Source: Hellea sp965224755
Lineage (GTDB): Bacteria > Pseudomonadota > Alphaproteobacteria > Caulobacterales > Maricaulaceae
Assembly: GCA_965224755.1 (NCBI GenBank)
Contig: OZ245061.1
Location: 2,294,001 to 2,358,000, forward strand
Length of the DNA stretch: 64,000 nucleotides
Direction: 5' to 3'
Shown: one piece after another, positions 50,312-59,805 of the stretch
How positions within the stretch are numbered: the stretch's first letter is position 1
Layout of the letters: each line of letters begins with the position of its first letter
Program-made: the position numbers and the translations under genes
Notes under the pieces: model-generated
Databases searched by the model: none
Told to the model about the DNA's origin: nothing
What the model saw: the letters and a program-made list of their open reading frames with translations, nothing else

Positions 50312-50962
50312 ATGCCCGATATGAATATAAAGACGATTAACCGCCATTCCTTTTTTGCCTTTGGCCTCGCTTTGGCCTGCGCTTCTGTCTTGGCCCTTAC
50401 CGGCTGCGCGACTCCGGGCAATAACCCGGCCCAACATCAGGACATCCGCAAAGCGCAAGCAGAGGGCCAATCACGCGCCCAAGCCTATAATGAAAGCGAG
50501 TTAGTCTCAGCTATTTCGACCCATTTGGGCGTGACATCCGAATCCGCCGCGACAACGATTGAGCGCCTGTTTAAAGACCGGGGCCGCCCGGTCGGCTATA
50601 TTACCGGCGAAGAAGGCGGCGGCGCTTTCACAGTCGGCGTGCGTTACGGCAAGGGCACGCTTTGGATGAAAGACGGGCGCACGCAAAAAGTCTATTGGCA
50701 AGGCCCGACCATCGGCTTTGATGTCGGCGCTGATGCCAGCAAAGTCTTCACCCTCGTTTACGGGCTAAATGATCCCAATTACATCTTTCAGCGTTTCCCG
50801 GGCGCGGATGGCAGCGCGTTTCTCGTCGCCGGCATGGCCGTCAATTATCAGCGCGCTAACGGCGTCACCCTCGCCCCCATACGCACAGGCGTCGGCCTGC
50901 GCCTCGGGGCCAATATCGGCTATACCAGCTACACCCGCAAACGCTCGCTTATTCCGCTTTAG
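50312..50962 (+). CDS. eipA: EipA-like (DUF1134) envelope protein, lipobox present
   Basis: 216 residues. The DUF1134 signature runs from about 60 on: LGVTSESAATTIERLFKDRG, VGYITGEEGGGAFTVGVRYG, KVYWQGPTIGFDVGADASKV and GTGVGLRLGANIGYTSYT-like LRLGANIGYTSYTRK. Brucella EipA is a soluble periplasmic beta barrel needed for envelope stress resistance. Here the signal ends in a lipobox-like LTGC (Cys32), so the protein may be lipidated. AAAGGA precedes the ATG. The 3' end overlaps the next, convergent gene by 14 bases. Confidence 0.92.
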   Translation: MPDMNIKTINRHSFFAFGLALACASVLALTGCATPGNNPAQHQDIRKAQAEGQSRAQAYNESELVSAISTHLGVTSESAATTIERLFKDRGRPVGYITGEEGGGAFTVGVRYGKGTLWMKDGRTQKVYWQGPTIGFDVGADASKVFTLVYGLNDPNYIFQRFPGADGSAFLVAGMAVNYQRANGVTLAPIRTGVGLRLGANIGYTSYTRKRSLIPL

Positions 50963-52622
50963 GTTCCAGCCAGCCTTCATATTTGACAAGGCGGCCTAAT
51001 AATGGCGCCTTTATATCGACATGAAAATTAAAACGGCCCTTTGCGCCGTGTTCATAGATATCGCCGCTTGGCGCGAGAAAGCGCGGCAGGGGCACTCCGA
51101 ACATTGACCAAGATTTGGTTTTCAAAACCAATCTTCCCTCTTGTGCCAGCACGGCCATATGAATAGCGACAGGGCCGAAACGCTCGGTCACTAACCGCGC
51201 ATGGCGGCCCTTCCCCGCTTCTTGCGTGCTGACCATACGGCGGCCATCAAAATAACGCTCCCAAGTCTCGACGCCATCCTTCAAGGTCATGACCACGCGC
51301 ACGGGAATATCTGGGCTGGCTTTGGGCATGCCAAAGAGATTGGCAATCATTTGGCCGGCAGGATTACGTCCGCGCGTGACTTTGCAGCGGCCCGTAAAAC
51401 TGCGGCCTTCGCCGATAATATGCAGCTCTTGGATTGGGCGGGCCAAATCCCGATAAGCCGAGCCTAAGGTTTTTTCATAGAGCGAGAGCGCTTTGTCGCT
51501 ATCGTCATAGGTGCCTGTGTAAATCCGGTATTTGGCAAATTCTGCCTCATAATCCGCCAAGGTGATATCTTGAAGGCAGGCCCGAGCGCCGGGCTTGGGC
51601 CGCTCGCCGCGGACTAATTTACGCGCCAAAATTGCCAGCGGCAGAACGGGAATAAGCGGGCCGTCATCGCCCTCGCCGATAAGGTGCCAAGAGCGGCTAA
51701 CAGCCTGCCCGTTTTTAAGCCCGTCAATTTCGACAAACATCCCGCCGCGATGCGCGCCGCCGGAAATATGTTTCATACAAAAATGGAAAATCGGCGAAAG
51801 CCAAAGCAGGCCGGGCATCAACCGCGAACGCACACCGCGCGCTAAACCCATCAAAACGCGGTGCAGGATTACGGGCTTTGGCCCCGCTCCGTTCCAGATA
51901 TTTTCCAAGCCTTTATAATGCTCTCCAAATATACGCCCGTCCGGGACATCGACATTGGAAAAGAGAAGATGATCCAATGGTTCAACCCCCGGCGCGGCGA
52001 TTGTGCGCGAAAGCCCTTCCGTCAGGCCGTAGGCCTCGCCCATCTGCCCGTCTTTCAAGACCGGAAATCTTTTACCGGCATAAGACGCGATGGCGTCCAC
52101 CACGCTGCGGCCCATATCATTATGCGGAGACGGCGCGATGCCTGCGCGTATATGCGTGACCGTATCCAGCCCTTCGCGCAGCCGACCCACCACACAAGAG
52201 GTCAGTGCCGGATAAGTCGAAACACCCGATAAAACGACCCGCCCCGCTTTTCTGGCGCGGACGTCAAATTGCGCAATCCCGGCTACAAACTCAGCTCCGT
52301 CGGCAATATCGAGATAATCACACCTTCCCGCCAAAGCATAATCGACAACGCGGTAAGGCTCGGCTCCATAATTTTGAAACGAGCCTGACACATCAATAAT
52401 AATATCGGGGGGCACGTTGATCTGCGCTTTTAAATCTTGGCTACGGTCAAGCCGTAGAGGTAAAAACCGCGCCGCCTGTCCCTTAAGCGCATCGCAAAGG
52501 CTTTGGGCTTTGCCCGCATTGCGCCCGGCTATCAAAACGGTCAATCCCGTTTCATCTTGCAATAATTCGGCAAGCTGTCTGCCAAAAAACCCATAGCCGC
52601 CAATGATCAAAAGTGTTGTCAT
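50949..52622 (-). CDS. Saccharopine-dehydrogenase-like oxidoreductase with DUF4166 C-terminus
   Basis: 557 residues. The N-terminal Rossmann fold (LLIIGGYGFFGRQLAELLQD, 4-23) with PPDIIIDVSGSFQNYG matches saccharopine-dehydrogenase-like NADP-binding proteins. The last 170 residues, with PASPDIPVRVVMTL-like spacing, ETWERYFDGRRMVS, IHMAVLAQEGRLVLKTKSW and FNFHVDIKAPLLGRLVKYEG, form DUF4166. The reaction is unknown. It converges on eipA with a 14-base overlap at the 3' ends. Confidence 0.8.
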   Translation of the reverse strand: MTTLLIIGGYGFFGRQLAELLQDETGLTVLIAGRNAGKAQSLCDALKGQAARFLPLRLDRSQDLKAQINVPPDIIIDVSGSFQNYGAEPYRVVDYALAGRCDYLDIADGAEFVAGIAQFDVRARKAGRVVLSGVSTYPALTSCVVGRLREGLDTVTHIRAGIAPSPHNDMGRSVVDAIASYAGKRFPVLKDGQMGEAYGLTEGLSRTIAAPGVEPLDHLLFSNVDVPDGRIFGEHYKGLENIWNGAGPKPVILHRVLMGLARGVRSRLMPGLLWLSPIFHFCMKHISGGAHRGGMFVEIDGLKNGQAVSRSWHLIGEGDDGPLIPVLPLAILARKLVRGERPKPGARACLQDITLADYEAEFAKYRIYTGTYDDSDKALSLYEKTLGSAYRDLARPIQELHIIGEGRSFTGRCKVTRGRNPAGQMIANLFGMPKASPDIPVRVVMTLKDGVETWERYFDGRRMVSTQEAGKGRHARLVTERFGPVAIHMAVLAQEGRLVLKTKSWSMFGVPLPRFLAPSGDIYEHGAKGRFNFHVDIKAPLLGRLVKYEGWLEPKAE

Positions 52623-52640
52623 AAAACCAGTTTATCTGAC

Positions 52641-55600
52641 TTAGCTCTTTTTCGGAGATGTCTTCTTTTTCTTCGGAGACACATTGCTGACAAATTGCAG
52701 CGGCACACCCTGCGAAACAATATTGAGATCGCGCTGCGGGAAGGGAATGGTAAAGCCTGCTTTTTCAAGGGCCTTGTTGACATCCGTATGGATGGTGTGG
52801 GTCACGGGCCAGCGCTCATCGAAATTTTTCAAAAAGACGCGTAATTCAAAATCCAGAGAACTATCGCCAAAGCCGGTAAATAAAACCTGAGGCGCGGGGG
52901 TTTCCAGTATTTTCGGATTTGCTTTTAACGCGTCCAATATAATATCGCGGGCTTTATCCGTATCAGACCCATAAGCAATGCCGACAGGCACAATCATACG
53001 GGTTACAGAATTAGACAATGTCCAATTGGTAACGCGCTCTGAAATCAGGGCTTCATTCGGAATCAGGATTTCTCGGTTATCCAGATCGGTCAGCGTCGTC
53101 GCTCGAATTTGAATCCGGGACACGATTCCGCTTTGGTCACCAATCGTGACATAATCGCCAATACGCACGGGACGTTCAAACAGGATAATCAGGCCGGAGA
53201 TAAAATTGGCGATAATTTTTTGCAAGCCGAAACCAATACCGACTGAAAGACCTGTGGCAATCCATTTAAGCTGTGACCATTGCAGGCCGAGCTTGTCAAA
53301 ACCGATAATAACGCCCACTGCAATGATGACATAGCCGAGTATCGTCGTCACCGCATAGCGTGTGCCTGTATCCACGCCAGCGCGGTTAAGGACAAAAATC
53401 TCAAGGAAGCCCGGCAGGTTTTTCGCGGCAATGAAAGTCAGTCCCAATATTACAATCGACTGCATAAGATTCCATAAGGTAACCGGAATTTCGGCAGATA
53501 TTGTCGCGCCGGTTTCATCAGCAATTTGGCCCATATAATGTCCGATTTCGACTTCATTAAAGACGGAAAGCGCTGGCAGAAGGCTTGACCATATCATCCA
53601 CATCAAGGCGGCAAAGCCGAGCACAATAAGCGTGTTGAGAAGCTGTGCAGACTGGCGGCTCATCGCCTTAATATCAATCTCGCTGGTATCAAGGGGCGGG
53701 TGCGAAACTTCCTCGCCGCGTTCTTCTGCGGCTAGCTTTTCCTCGCGCGCACGAATTGCAGCATCTCGTTTTTCCGTCGCTTGCGTGAGCGCAAGACGGC
53801 GCTGCGCGACCAAAATAGTGCGTTTGATCAAACCGTAAATCACATAGGTCAAGAGGAACAGCCAGCCCGAAAGAAACAGCCGGCCTAAAAGTTCATTGGC
53901 CGTATCATAATAACCGAAGGCCGCCATTATAGCCGCAATGAAGGGTAGGCCGATAGCGACCAAAGCCACAACACCGCGATATTTTGAAAAAGCACTATCG
54001 GCGCGAAAGTTAGCGTTCAAAGCTTTGCGCCGCGCCCAAAGAACTTTATAGGCAAAGAGTAAGAGCGCCAGTGCCGTCAGAATAAAAGCAAAGAGGCTAA
54101 AACCCTCATAGACATCAGGGTTGGGGCTATCACCGGTCAAACCGATAATGGATGTCGAGACGCCTGCAACAGGAATAAACCAGCGCAAATGACGATTAAC
54201 GCTCTTTCGTAATGTTTTCGGCAATTTATAATGGGCCCCAAACAGAGATCTATCCCTGTCCCAAGCCCGCCATGTCAGAAATAAAAGAGTAAATAAGCTC
54301 AGATACCGAAAAGTCTCTGCAAGTCTTGCAATTAACGGGTCAAGCGAAGGGCTGACTTCAAATAAGATCGACAACATCAGGAAAAATAACGGGATTGGCA
54401 GAGCGATTAAAACACAGCCGATGATAACGGCAGGCGTATGCCAATAATTGTCATCCTGAACACGGCCAATAAGCTTTGAGCGGCTTACAATATCTGCCCA
54501 AATGCCGCGCCGCGCCGATAAACAGGTGCCAATAAGGCCGATAAATATCAGCACAACAAACCACAGATTTTGAATTTGCCTTAGAAAGACCCGTGCTGTT
54601 AAGGTCAGATGTTCGGGAGAAATAATTTCGTAGGCTCCGCGCAGGACTTTGGCAGGCCAAGCTAGATTAATAGCCGGCACGCTTGGCACCCAAAGCAATT
54701 TTTCGTCGAGCAAATCTTTCAATTCTTTGGTCTTACGCAGCAATTCGCCTTGCTGGTTTTGCAGCTCAACAGTCTCGTTAATCCGGGCCGAAGCGGCATT
54801 TATTATGCGCGTGAGTAAATCGCGGTGACTGCGGTGCAAGCCCTGCATGGCCGATATGTCCTCATCGCCAAGCTCTGCAAGTTCAGGGTCTTGCTGCCTC
54901 GCCGCGCTCAAAGCCGCCACCACGTCAAACCGTCCCAGTGCCGTGCCGCGCAGGTTTTCCTGAGCGATTAGTCTTTGCTGGGTCACGCTTGTTCGGGATT
55001 GTTGGCTTTCATTGATTTGTATCTTTATGGCCTGTGGTGATTGGAGTTGGTTGGAGAGCCTGCGCAAAGTGGTTCCGGCCCGCCGGTCCAGATTGCCCGC
55101 TTCAATGAAATCCTGCGCAACGCGCAAATCACCGTTCACAATATCCAGGCGGCTAAGAGTATTGGCCGTTCGCTTGGAAATCTCGTCTGCGCCAGACGCA
55201 AGATCAACAATTTGCTGCGCTAGTTGAATGTTGTCTTGCGCCATAGCGAGCGCGATCGGGTGCGCTTGCGCCTCTTCGTAAGCCGCTTTCAAATCTTGTG
55301 CATCCGCTTTGATTTGCGCAGCTTCATTGAGCCGTCTTTGCCCTGTCTTTTCTTGTAGATACTGCACTTCGGCCGCAAGCCGTTCCAATTTTAAATTGGC
55401 CAGATTACGCCGCGCGGTGACAAGGTCCTGACGTTTGGATTGGCCTGCAATTTCCTGCTCCAGAGCTGCAATTTGAGTCCGGAGGGAATAATTACGTGCG
55501 TGCAAACCCATGCGGCGAGCCTCGCCAACCGCGTCAAGTTCGCCCTCGCCAAGCTCTGTGATTTGGGATGTGATCTCGCCAAGATTAGTTCGAGCTTCAT

Positions 55601-56147
55601 TTAGATCCTTCGGCGCGGTCACTTGCCGAGTCGCCAGATTTTGCAGCCCCGTATCATAGCCTTCAATTTCGGAGCGCAAACTACGCAGCACACCCTCTTT
55701 GATGATTAAGTCTTGCTCAAGCTGAATAAGCGCCTCTTCGCGCATGGGTTCATCGCTGATGGTTGAGCTTTCGAAGAGCGCGGTTTGGATCTTGTCGGTG
55801 TCTTTGCGCAATGCAGCTATCGCTTTGGAAGCGTTCTCAAGCTCGCCGCGATAACGCGCGCCGCTCTCCAAATTTTTGGCCGCGCTAGCCAGAGACACAG
55901 CCGCTATTTCAAGAAACCCCTTAGCTTGTGTTTTTTGCTCTTCAGTAAGCTGTTCATTCTCGCCTAGCGCCTTTATACTCGCCTCAACAGACGTTGTATT
56001 GAAATCCGGCGGCTCAATGCGCTGTCCGCCATTAGTTTGCGCCGATACGGGCGCGACCATACTTAAACTTAAAACGGCAAACATGATCATTAACCCAAAC
56101 TTGATAGCCGGTTTCATATCGATCATCTGTGCAGCCCGCTTCAACAT
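52641..56147 (-). CDS. Giant MscS-type mechanosensitive channel (DUF3772-like extracytoplasmic domain)
   Basis: 1168 residues. An N-terminal signal or anchor (residues 15-36, ending VSAQT) is followed by a long coiled-coil-rich periplasmic domain (about 45-500) of the DUF3772/MscK type. At least nine membrane segments follow, and then the MscS core: the pore helix in GLSVGIGFGLQKIIANFISG, the beta domain (ERPVRIGDYVTIGDQSGIV, NREILIPNEALIS) and the C-terminal alpha-beta vestibule. The tail is Lys/Ser-rich. It protects against osmotic downshock. An ATG at 56117 is an alternative start. It is divergent from rfbC. Confidence 0.88.
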   Translation of the reverse strand: MLKRAAQMIDMKPAIKFGLMIMFAVLSLSMVAPVSAQTNGGQRIEPPDFNTTSVEASIKALGENEQLTEEQKTQAKGFLEIAAVSLASAAKNLESGARYRGELENASKAIAALRKDTDKIQTALFESSTISDEPMREEALIQLEQDLIIKEGVLRSLRSEIEGYDTGLQNLATRQVTAPKDLNEARTNLGEITSQITELGEGELDAVGEARRMGLHARNYSLRTQIAALEQEIAGQSKRQDLVTARRNLANLKLERLAAEVQYLQEKTGQRRLNEAAQIKADAQDLKAAYEEAQAHPIALAMAQDNIQLAQQIVDLASGADEISKRTANTLSRLDIVNGDLRVAQDFIEAGNLDRRAGTTLRRLSNQLQSPQAIKIQINESQQSRTSVTQQRLIAQENLRGTALGRFDVVAALSAARQQDPELAELGDEDISAMQGLHRSHRDLLTRIINAASARINETVELQNQQGELLRKTKELKDLLDEKLLWVPSVPAINLAWPAKVLRGAYEIISPEHLTLTARVFLRQIQNLWFVVLIFIGLIGTCLSARRGIWADIVSRSKLIGRVQDDNYWHTPAVIIGCVLIALPIPLFFLMLSILFEVSPSLDPLIARLAETFRYLSLFTLLFLTWRAWDRDRSLFGAHYKLPKTLRKSVNRHLRWFIPVAGVSTSIIGLTGDSPNPDVYEGFSLFAFILTALALLLFAYKVLWARRKALNANFRADSAFSKYRGVVALVAIGLPFIAAIMAAFGYYDTANELLGRLFLSGWLFLLTYVIYGLIKRTILVAQRRLALTQATEKRDAAIRAREEKLAAEERGEEVSHPPLDTSEIDIKAMSRQSAQLLNTLIVLGFAALMWMIWSSLLPALSVFNEVEIGHYMGQIADETGATISAEIPVTLWNLMQSIVILGLTFIAAKNLPGFLEIFVLNRAGVDTGTRYAVTTILGYVIIAVGVIIGFDKLGLQWSQLKWIATGLSVGIGFGLQKIIANFISGLIILFERPVRIGDYVTIGDQSGIVSRIQIRATTLTDLDNREILIPNEALISERVTNWTLSNSVTRMIVPVGIAYGSDTDKARDIILDALKANPKILETPAPQVLFTGFGDSSLDFELRVFLKNFDERWPVTHTIHTDVNKALEKAGFTIPFPQRDLNIVSQGVPLQFVSNVSPKKKKTSPKKS

Positions 56148-56240
56148 TGGGAGAGCTTAAGACACAAGCCCATGATTGTCTTTATAAATTTTGTCTAATG
56201 CCGCCTTGCTTGATGCAAATATTCGCGGCAAAAGCGCTCT

Positions 56241-56792
56241 ATGAAAACCGAAACATTATCGATTAAGGGGCCTATACTCTTTACGCCTAAGCGGCATGAG
56301 GACGAACGCGGCTATTTTATAGAAACCTTCCGCGCCGCTGATTTCGAAGCCGCTACAGGGGCTAAAGCCACATTCGTGCAAGACAATCTCTCAATGTCAA
56401 ACAAAGCGGGGACGCTGCGCGGACTTCATATCCAAACCCCGCCTCATTCCCAAGGCAAATTAGTTTCCTGTAAACGCGGGCGGATTACAGATGTGATTGT
56501 CGATATTCGTAAAACCTCGAACACCTTCGGTCAGCATATTGCGGTGGAGCTTTCAGCTAAAACACACGCCCAGCTTTGGGTGCCGCCGGCTTTCCTGCAT
56601 GGCTATGTTACGCGCGAAGATAATTGCGAGGTGTATTATAAAGTCACGGATTACTATGCTCCGAAATACGAAAGCACCATACTCTGGAATGATATTGATC
56701 TCGGCATAGATTGGGGTGTGAACAGCCCTATCATCTCTGAGCGCGATGAATTCGCCTTGCCCTTCGCGCAATTTGAAAGTCCTTATAAATGA
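56241..56792 (+). CDS. rfbC: dTDP-4-dehydrorhamnose 3,5-epimerase
   Basis: 183 residues of RmlC cupin type. HEDERGYFIETFRA, FVQDNLSMSNKAGTLRGLHI, GRITDVIVDIRKTSNTFGQ and AFLHGYVTREDNCEVYYKV are family strings, with the active-site His and Tyr in them. It converts dTDP-4-keto-6-deoxyglucose to the lyxo form. The stop overlaps rfbB by 4 bases. Confidence 0.95.
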   Translation: MKTETLSIKGPILFTPKRHEDERGYFIETFRAADFEAATGAKATFVQDNLSMSNKAGTLRGLHIQTPPHSQGKLVSCKRGRITDVIVDIRKTSNTFGQHIAVELSAKTHAQLWVPPAFLHGYVTREDNCEVYYKVTDYYAPKYESTILWNDIDLGIDWGVNSPIISERDEFALPFAQFESPYK

Positions 56793-57808
56793 CCCTGCTG
56801 ATTACAGGCGGCTGCGGGTTTATCGGCTCAGAAGTCGTGCGGCGCGCGGTCAATCAGGGGCGCGATGTCGTCAATATTGACGCTCTGACCTATGCTGCCA
56901 ATTCCGCAAATCTCGCATCTATTGATAACAAGACTAACTACACATTCGAACAGCTTGATATTCGAGACAAAGCCGCCCTTAAAAAAACCTTTGATCGCTA
57001 TAAACCCGAAGCCATTATTCACCTAGCCGCTGAATCTCACGTTGATCGATCTATTGATAGCCCCGATGATTTTATCAGCACCAATATTAACGGCACATTT
57101 AACGTGCTAGAATGCGCGCGCGCAGTAGGTGCAAAGTTTCTCCATGTCTCAACGGATGAGGTTTATGGTGATTTGGATACAAATAGTAACGCTTTTACAG
57201 AAACCACAGCCTATGCACCGAGCTCGCCCTATGCCGCGTCCAAAGCGGCAAGTGACCATCTTGTGCGCGCGTGGGGGCGAACTTATGATCTACCCATCCT
57301 GATAACGAATTGCTCGAATAATTACGGCCCCTACCAATTCCCGGAGAAACTTATTCCGGTCGTCATTCTATCCTGCCTTGCGGGCCAGCCCATCCCCGTT
57401 TACGGCAAAGGTGAAAATATCCGTGATTGGCTCTTTGTTGAAGATCATTCGCGGGCTTTGCTGAGTGTTCTTGAAAAAGGCACCTTAGGGGAGACCTATA
57501 ATATCGGCGGGAATAATGAACGCCGCAATATTGATCTCGTGCAAACACTTTGCTCCATTATGGACAAAATAAAACCGCAAAATAATGGACCTTATGCCAA
57601 TCTGATTACGTTCGTAGCCGACCGCCCCGGCCATGACCAACGATATGCAATTAATGCCAGTAAGATTACGCCTGAAACGGGTTGGCAGCCATTGGTAAAC
57701 GCCAATGACGGCCTTGAAATAACCGTGCGTTGGTATTTGGACAATCGGGACTGGTGGCAACCGCTCTTAATCCGTAGCGGCGTCGGCAAACGGCTTGGCC
57801 TCCTATGA
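56789..57808 (+). CDS. rfbB: dTDP-glucose 4,6-dehydratase
   Basis: 339 residues of the extended SDR type. NAD motif GGCGFIG (7-13), HLAAESHVDRSID, STDEVYGDL and the catalytic Tyr-x3-Lys in PSSPYAASKAASDHLV are typical. It is tightly coupled to rfbC and rfbD (4-base overlaps). rfbA, the glucose-1-phosphate thymidylyltransferase that would start the pathway, is not in the window. Confidence 0.96.
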   Translation: MTLLITGGCGFIGSEVVRRAVNQGRDVVNIDALTYAANSANLASIDNKTNYTFEQLDIRDKAALKKTFDRYKPEAIIHLAAESHVDRSIDSPDDFISTNINGTFNVLECARAVGAKFLHVSTDEVYGDLDTNSNAFTETTAYAPSSPYAASKAASDHLVRAWGRTYDLPILITNCSNNYGPYQFPEKLIPVVILSCLAGQPIPVYGKGENIRDWLFVEDHSRALLSVLEKGTLGETYNIGGNNERRNIDLVQTLCSIMDKIKPQNNGPYANLITFVADRPGHDQRYAINASKITPETGWQPLVNANDGLEITVRWYLDNRDWWQPLLIRSGVGKRLGLL

Positions 57809-58665
57809 GCGTCCTGGTTTTCGGAAAAAACGGACAGCTGGCCCGAGCACTGGCTCGCTCACTAACCGCGCGTGGTCAAGATTTCACTTGCTATGGCCGC
57901 GATGACATCGACCTCATTGCCTATCCTAAAAATGCCGCCACAATCATTCAAAAGGAAAAGCCCAGAACCGTCATCAATGCCTGCGCTTTCACCGATGTTG
58001 ACGGCGCAGAAATCCATAGAACCAAAGCCAATATTCTTAACCACACAGTCCCTGAAATTATGGCCAAAACCTGTAAGGCTGCGGAGATAGCCTTTATTCA
58101 CATTTCGACTGATTATGTCTTTGATGGCCAGAAATCAGGCCCTTACCGTCCCGGCGACAAACGAAATCCACTTAATGCCTATGGCCATAGCAAAGCGGCG
58201 GGAGAACGGGCGGTTATGGAAGCAGGCGGACAAAGTTTAATCTTGCGAACAAGCTGGCTCTATGATGGAACCGGGCAAAATTTTCTAACCACAATGTTAC
58301 GGCTTGGGCGAAGCTCCAAAGTCAGTCTTGTGACTAACCAATTCGGACGCCCGACCTATGCAGGGCATTTGGCAGAGGCCTGTTTACGGACATTGGACAG
58401 GGTGCCCAAGACTCCGAAGATTTATCATGTAACCAATAGCGGAACCGCCATAAGCTGGGCGGAATATGCAAAAACAATTTTCACTCGCGCGAAATTAAGC
58501 CCCGATATTACGCTACTTACTGCAAAGCATTTCACGCGCTCAGCCAAACGGCCTACCAATTCCGTGCTTGATATATCAGATTTTGAACGGGATTTCAGCT
58601 ACCCTTTAGAGGCTTGGGAGGTAGGGCTGGATTTGGCCCTGCAAGAGATATATCCGCAACTGTGA
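57805..58665 (+). CDS. rfbD: dTDP-4-dehydrorhamnose reductase
   Basis: 286 residues. GKNGQLARAL (8-17), CAFTDVDGAE, HISTDYVFDGQKSGPYRPGD, PLNAYGHSKAAGERAV and LRTSWLYDG are RmlD signatures. It completes dTDP-L-rhamnose for a surface polysaccharide. A strong hairpin at 58684-58715 lies after the stop. Confidence 0.95.
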   Translation: MSVLVFGKNGQLARALARSLTARGQDFTCYGRDDIDLIAYPKNAATIIQKEKPRTVINACAFTDVDGAEIHRTKANILNHTVPEIMAKTCKAAEIAFIHISTDYVFDGQKSGPYRPGDKRNPLNAYGHSKAAGERAVMEAGGQSLILRTSWLYDGTGQNFLTTMLRLGRSSKVSLVTNQFGRPTYAGHLAEACLRTLDRVPKTPKIYHVTNSGTAISWAEYAKTIFTRAKLSPDITLLTAKHFTRSAKRPTNSVLDISDFERDFSYPLEAWEVGLDLALQEIYPQL

Positions 58666-58683
58666 TTTTCACTCAAGCACAAA

Positions 58684-58715
58684 CAAGCCCTGATAGCGCA
58701 AACTATCAGGGCTTG
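58684..58715. terminator. Bidirectional hairpin between rfbD and the first barrel gene
   Basis: CAAGCCCTGATAG and CTATCAGGGCTTG form a perfect 13-base stem around CGCAAA. It sits between convergent genes. The U-tract is poor, but the stem is strong enough to serve both directions. Confidence 0.65.
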
Positions 58716-58769
58716 GTGGCCAATTCACCCCCGCCAAAGCAGAATGTTTGGTAGAGTAAGGCTCAGAGC

Positions 58770-59618
58770 CTAGAAGCGATAACGACCGCGCAGCATGACC
58801 GGAATAGATGTCCGGCTACCGCCATTATTAGATCCGGCGATTGAAAAGCCGGGGTCCAATATAGAGGTGTCCGTTTTGGGTGACTGCGTATAGCGCACGC
58901 CTGTTTCCAGAGCGAGCGTGGCATGACGGGCAATCGGTGTTTCAACGCCGATCATACCGGCTGCTGAACCTACCCATCCGTTTTGATAGAATGGAATGTC
59001 AGTGGCAGAGAAAGCCGCGCCGCCAAGTTGTGAATTTTCAATACGAACAGCATCCAGATGCGCCGCGCCGAGTTTAGCTTCGACATAAGGACGAATTGAA
59101 TTGAGGATAAGGCCGCGGCGAGGCGCAAAATATTGACGCACCCCGATTTCAGCCCCGTAAGATCTATAATCAGATAAAGCGCCCGTCAGAGCTTGTCCGC
59201 CGACAGTCCCCCAGTCAAGAGCGCCGGCGCTATTGGCTTCTTCCATAAACACATTACCGGTGATTTTGCGGTTCGGGCTTAGCGCATAAGAGCCGCCCAA
59301 TTCCGCGCGGTATCCCATATCATAAGCATCTTTCATTTTGACAGTATTGATAGCTGTCCCGGCGGAGGCATTAATCATGTCGCCCGTGATAGCGGTTCCG
59401 CCAACGGCGAATGACGGCCCGATTGCCCCTTCAAGGTTCCAGCGGCTAAGGCATTGCTGGCTATTGCATGATTTAGGCGCGACCTTTGGCGCGTGGTGGC
59501 CATAGCTGCCATGGCTGTTATAGCCAGAGTTGTTATAGTCGTGATGACCGTTTCCTAAACCGAGCCAAGAGCACCCTGACAGTGCGATAGCCGTACTGGC
59601 CAAAATAATATTACGCAT
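58770..59618 (-). CDS. Lipobox-bearing outer-membrane beta-barrel protein (paralogue 1)
   Basis: 282 residues from the ATG at 59618. Lipoprotein signal with lipobox LSGC (Cys16), then a His/Gly/Tyr-rich linker (LGNGHHDYNNSGYNSHGSYG). The remaining 200 residues alternate as an eight-strand-type outer-membrane barrel and end with the aromatic RYRF. PYVEAKLGAAH and TLALETGVRYTQSP are typical strand pairs. It shares the CSWLG start, linker and barrel layout with the two genes upstream. Function unknown. Confidence 0.78.
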   Translation of the reverse strand: MRNIILASTAIALSGCSWLGLGNGHHDYNNSGYNSHGSYGHHAPKVAPKSCNSQQCLSRWNLEGAIGPSFAVGGTAITGDMINASAGTAINTVKMKDAYDMGYRAELGGSYALSPNRKITGNVFMEEANSAGALDWGTVGGQALTGALSDYRSYGAEIGVRQYFAPRRGLILNSIRPYVEAKLGAAHLDAVRIENSQLGGAAFSATDIPFYQNGWVGSAAGMIGVETPIARHATLALETGVRYTQSPKTDTSILDPGFSIAGSNNGGSRTSIPVMLRGRYRF

Positions 59619-59754
59619 ATTCCCATTCCCTGTTGTTCCGAACTGGCACAATTGCCGCGAACTTCAGATTGTGAAGTGTTGCGGTGCAAAGAAAAGGCCA
59701 ACCCGTTAATTATGAAAATGCCTGTTAAGGTAAATTATTAAACAAACAGAAAAA

Positions 59755-59780
59755 AACCCGGCCTTGAGAGCCGGGTTTTT
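59755..59780. terminator. Rho-independent terminator after the second barrel gene
   Basis: AACCCGGC and GCCGGGTT form an 8-base stem around CTTGAGA. An A-run lies on one side and a T-run on the other, so it works in both directions. It lies 25 bases after the 59806 stop on the minus strand. Confidence 0.9.
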
Positions 59781-59805
59781 GAATTCATAGTTATTATTGG
59801 GTTAA

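Noticed and set aside
59690..59745. TTAA-rich stretch as a CtrA site before paralogue 1
   Set aside because: The TTAA pairs are not at 7-base spacing; AT-rich leader explains them.
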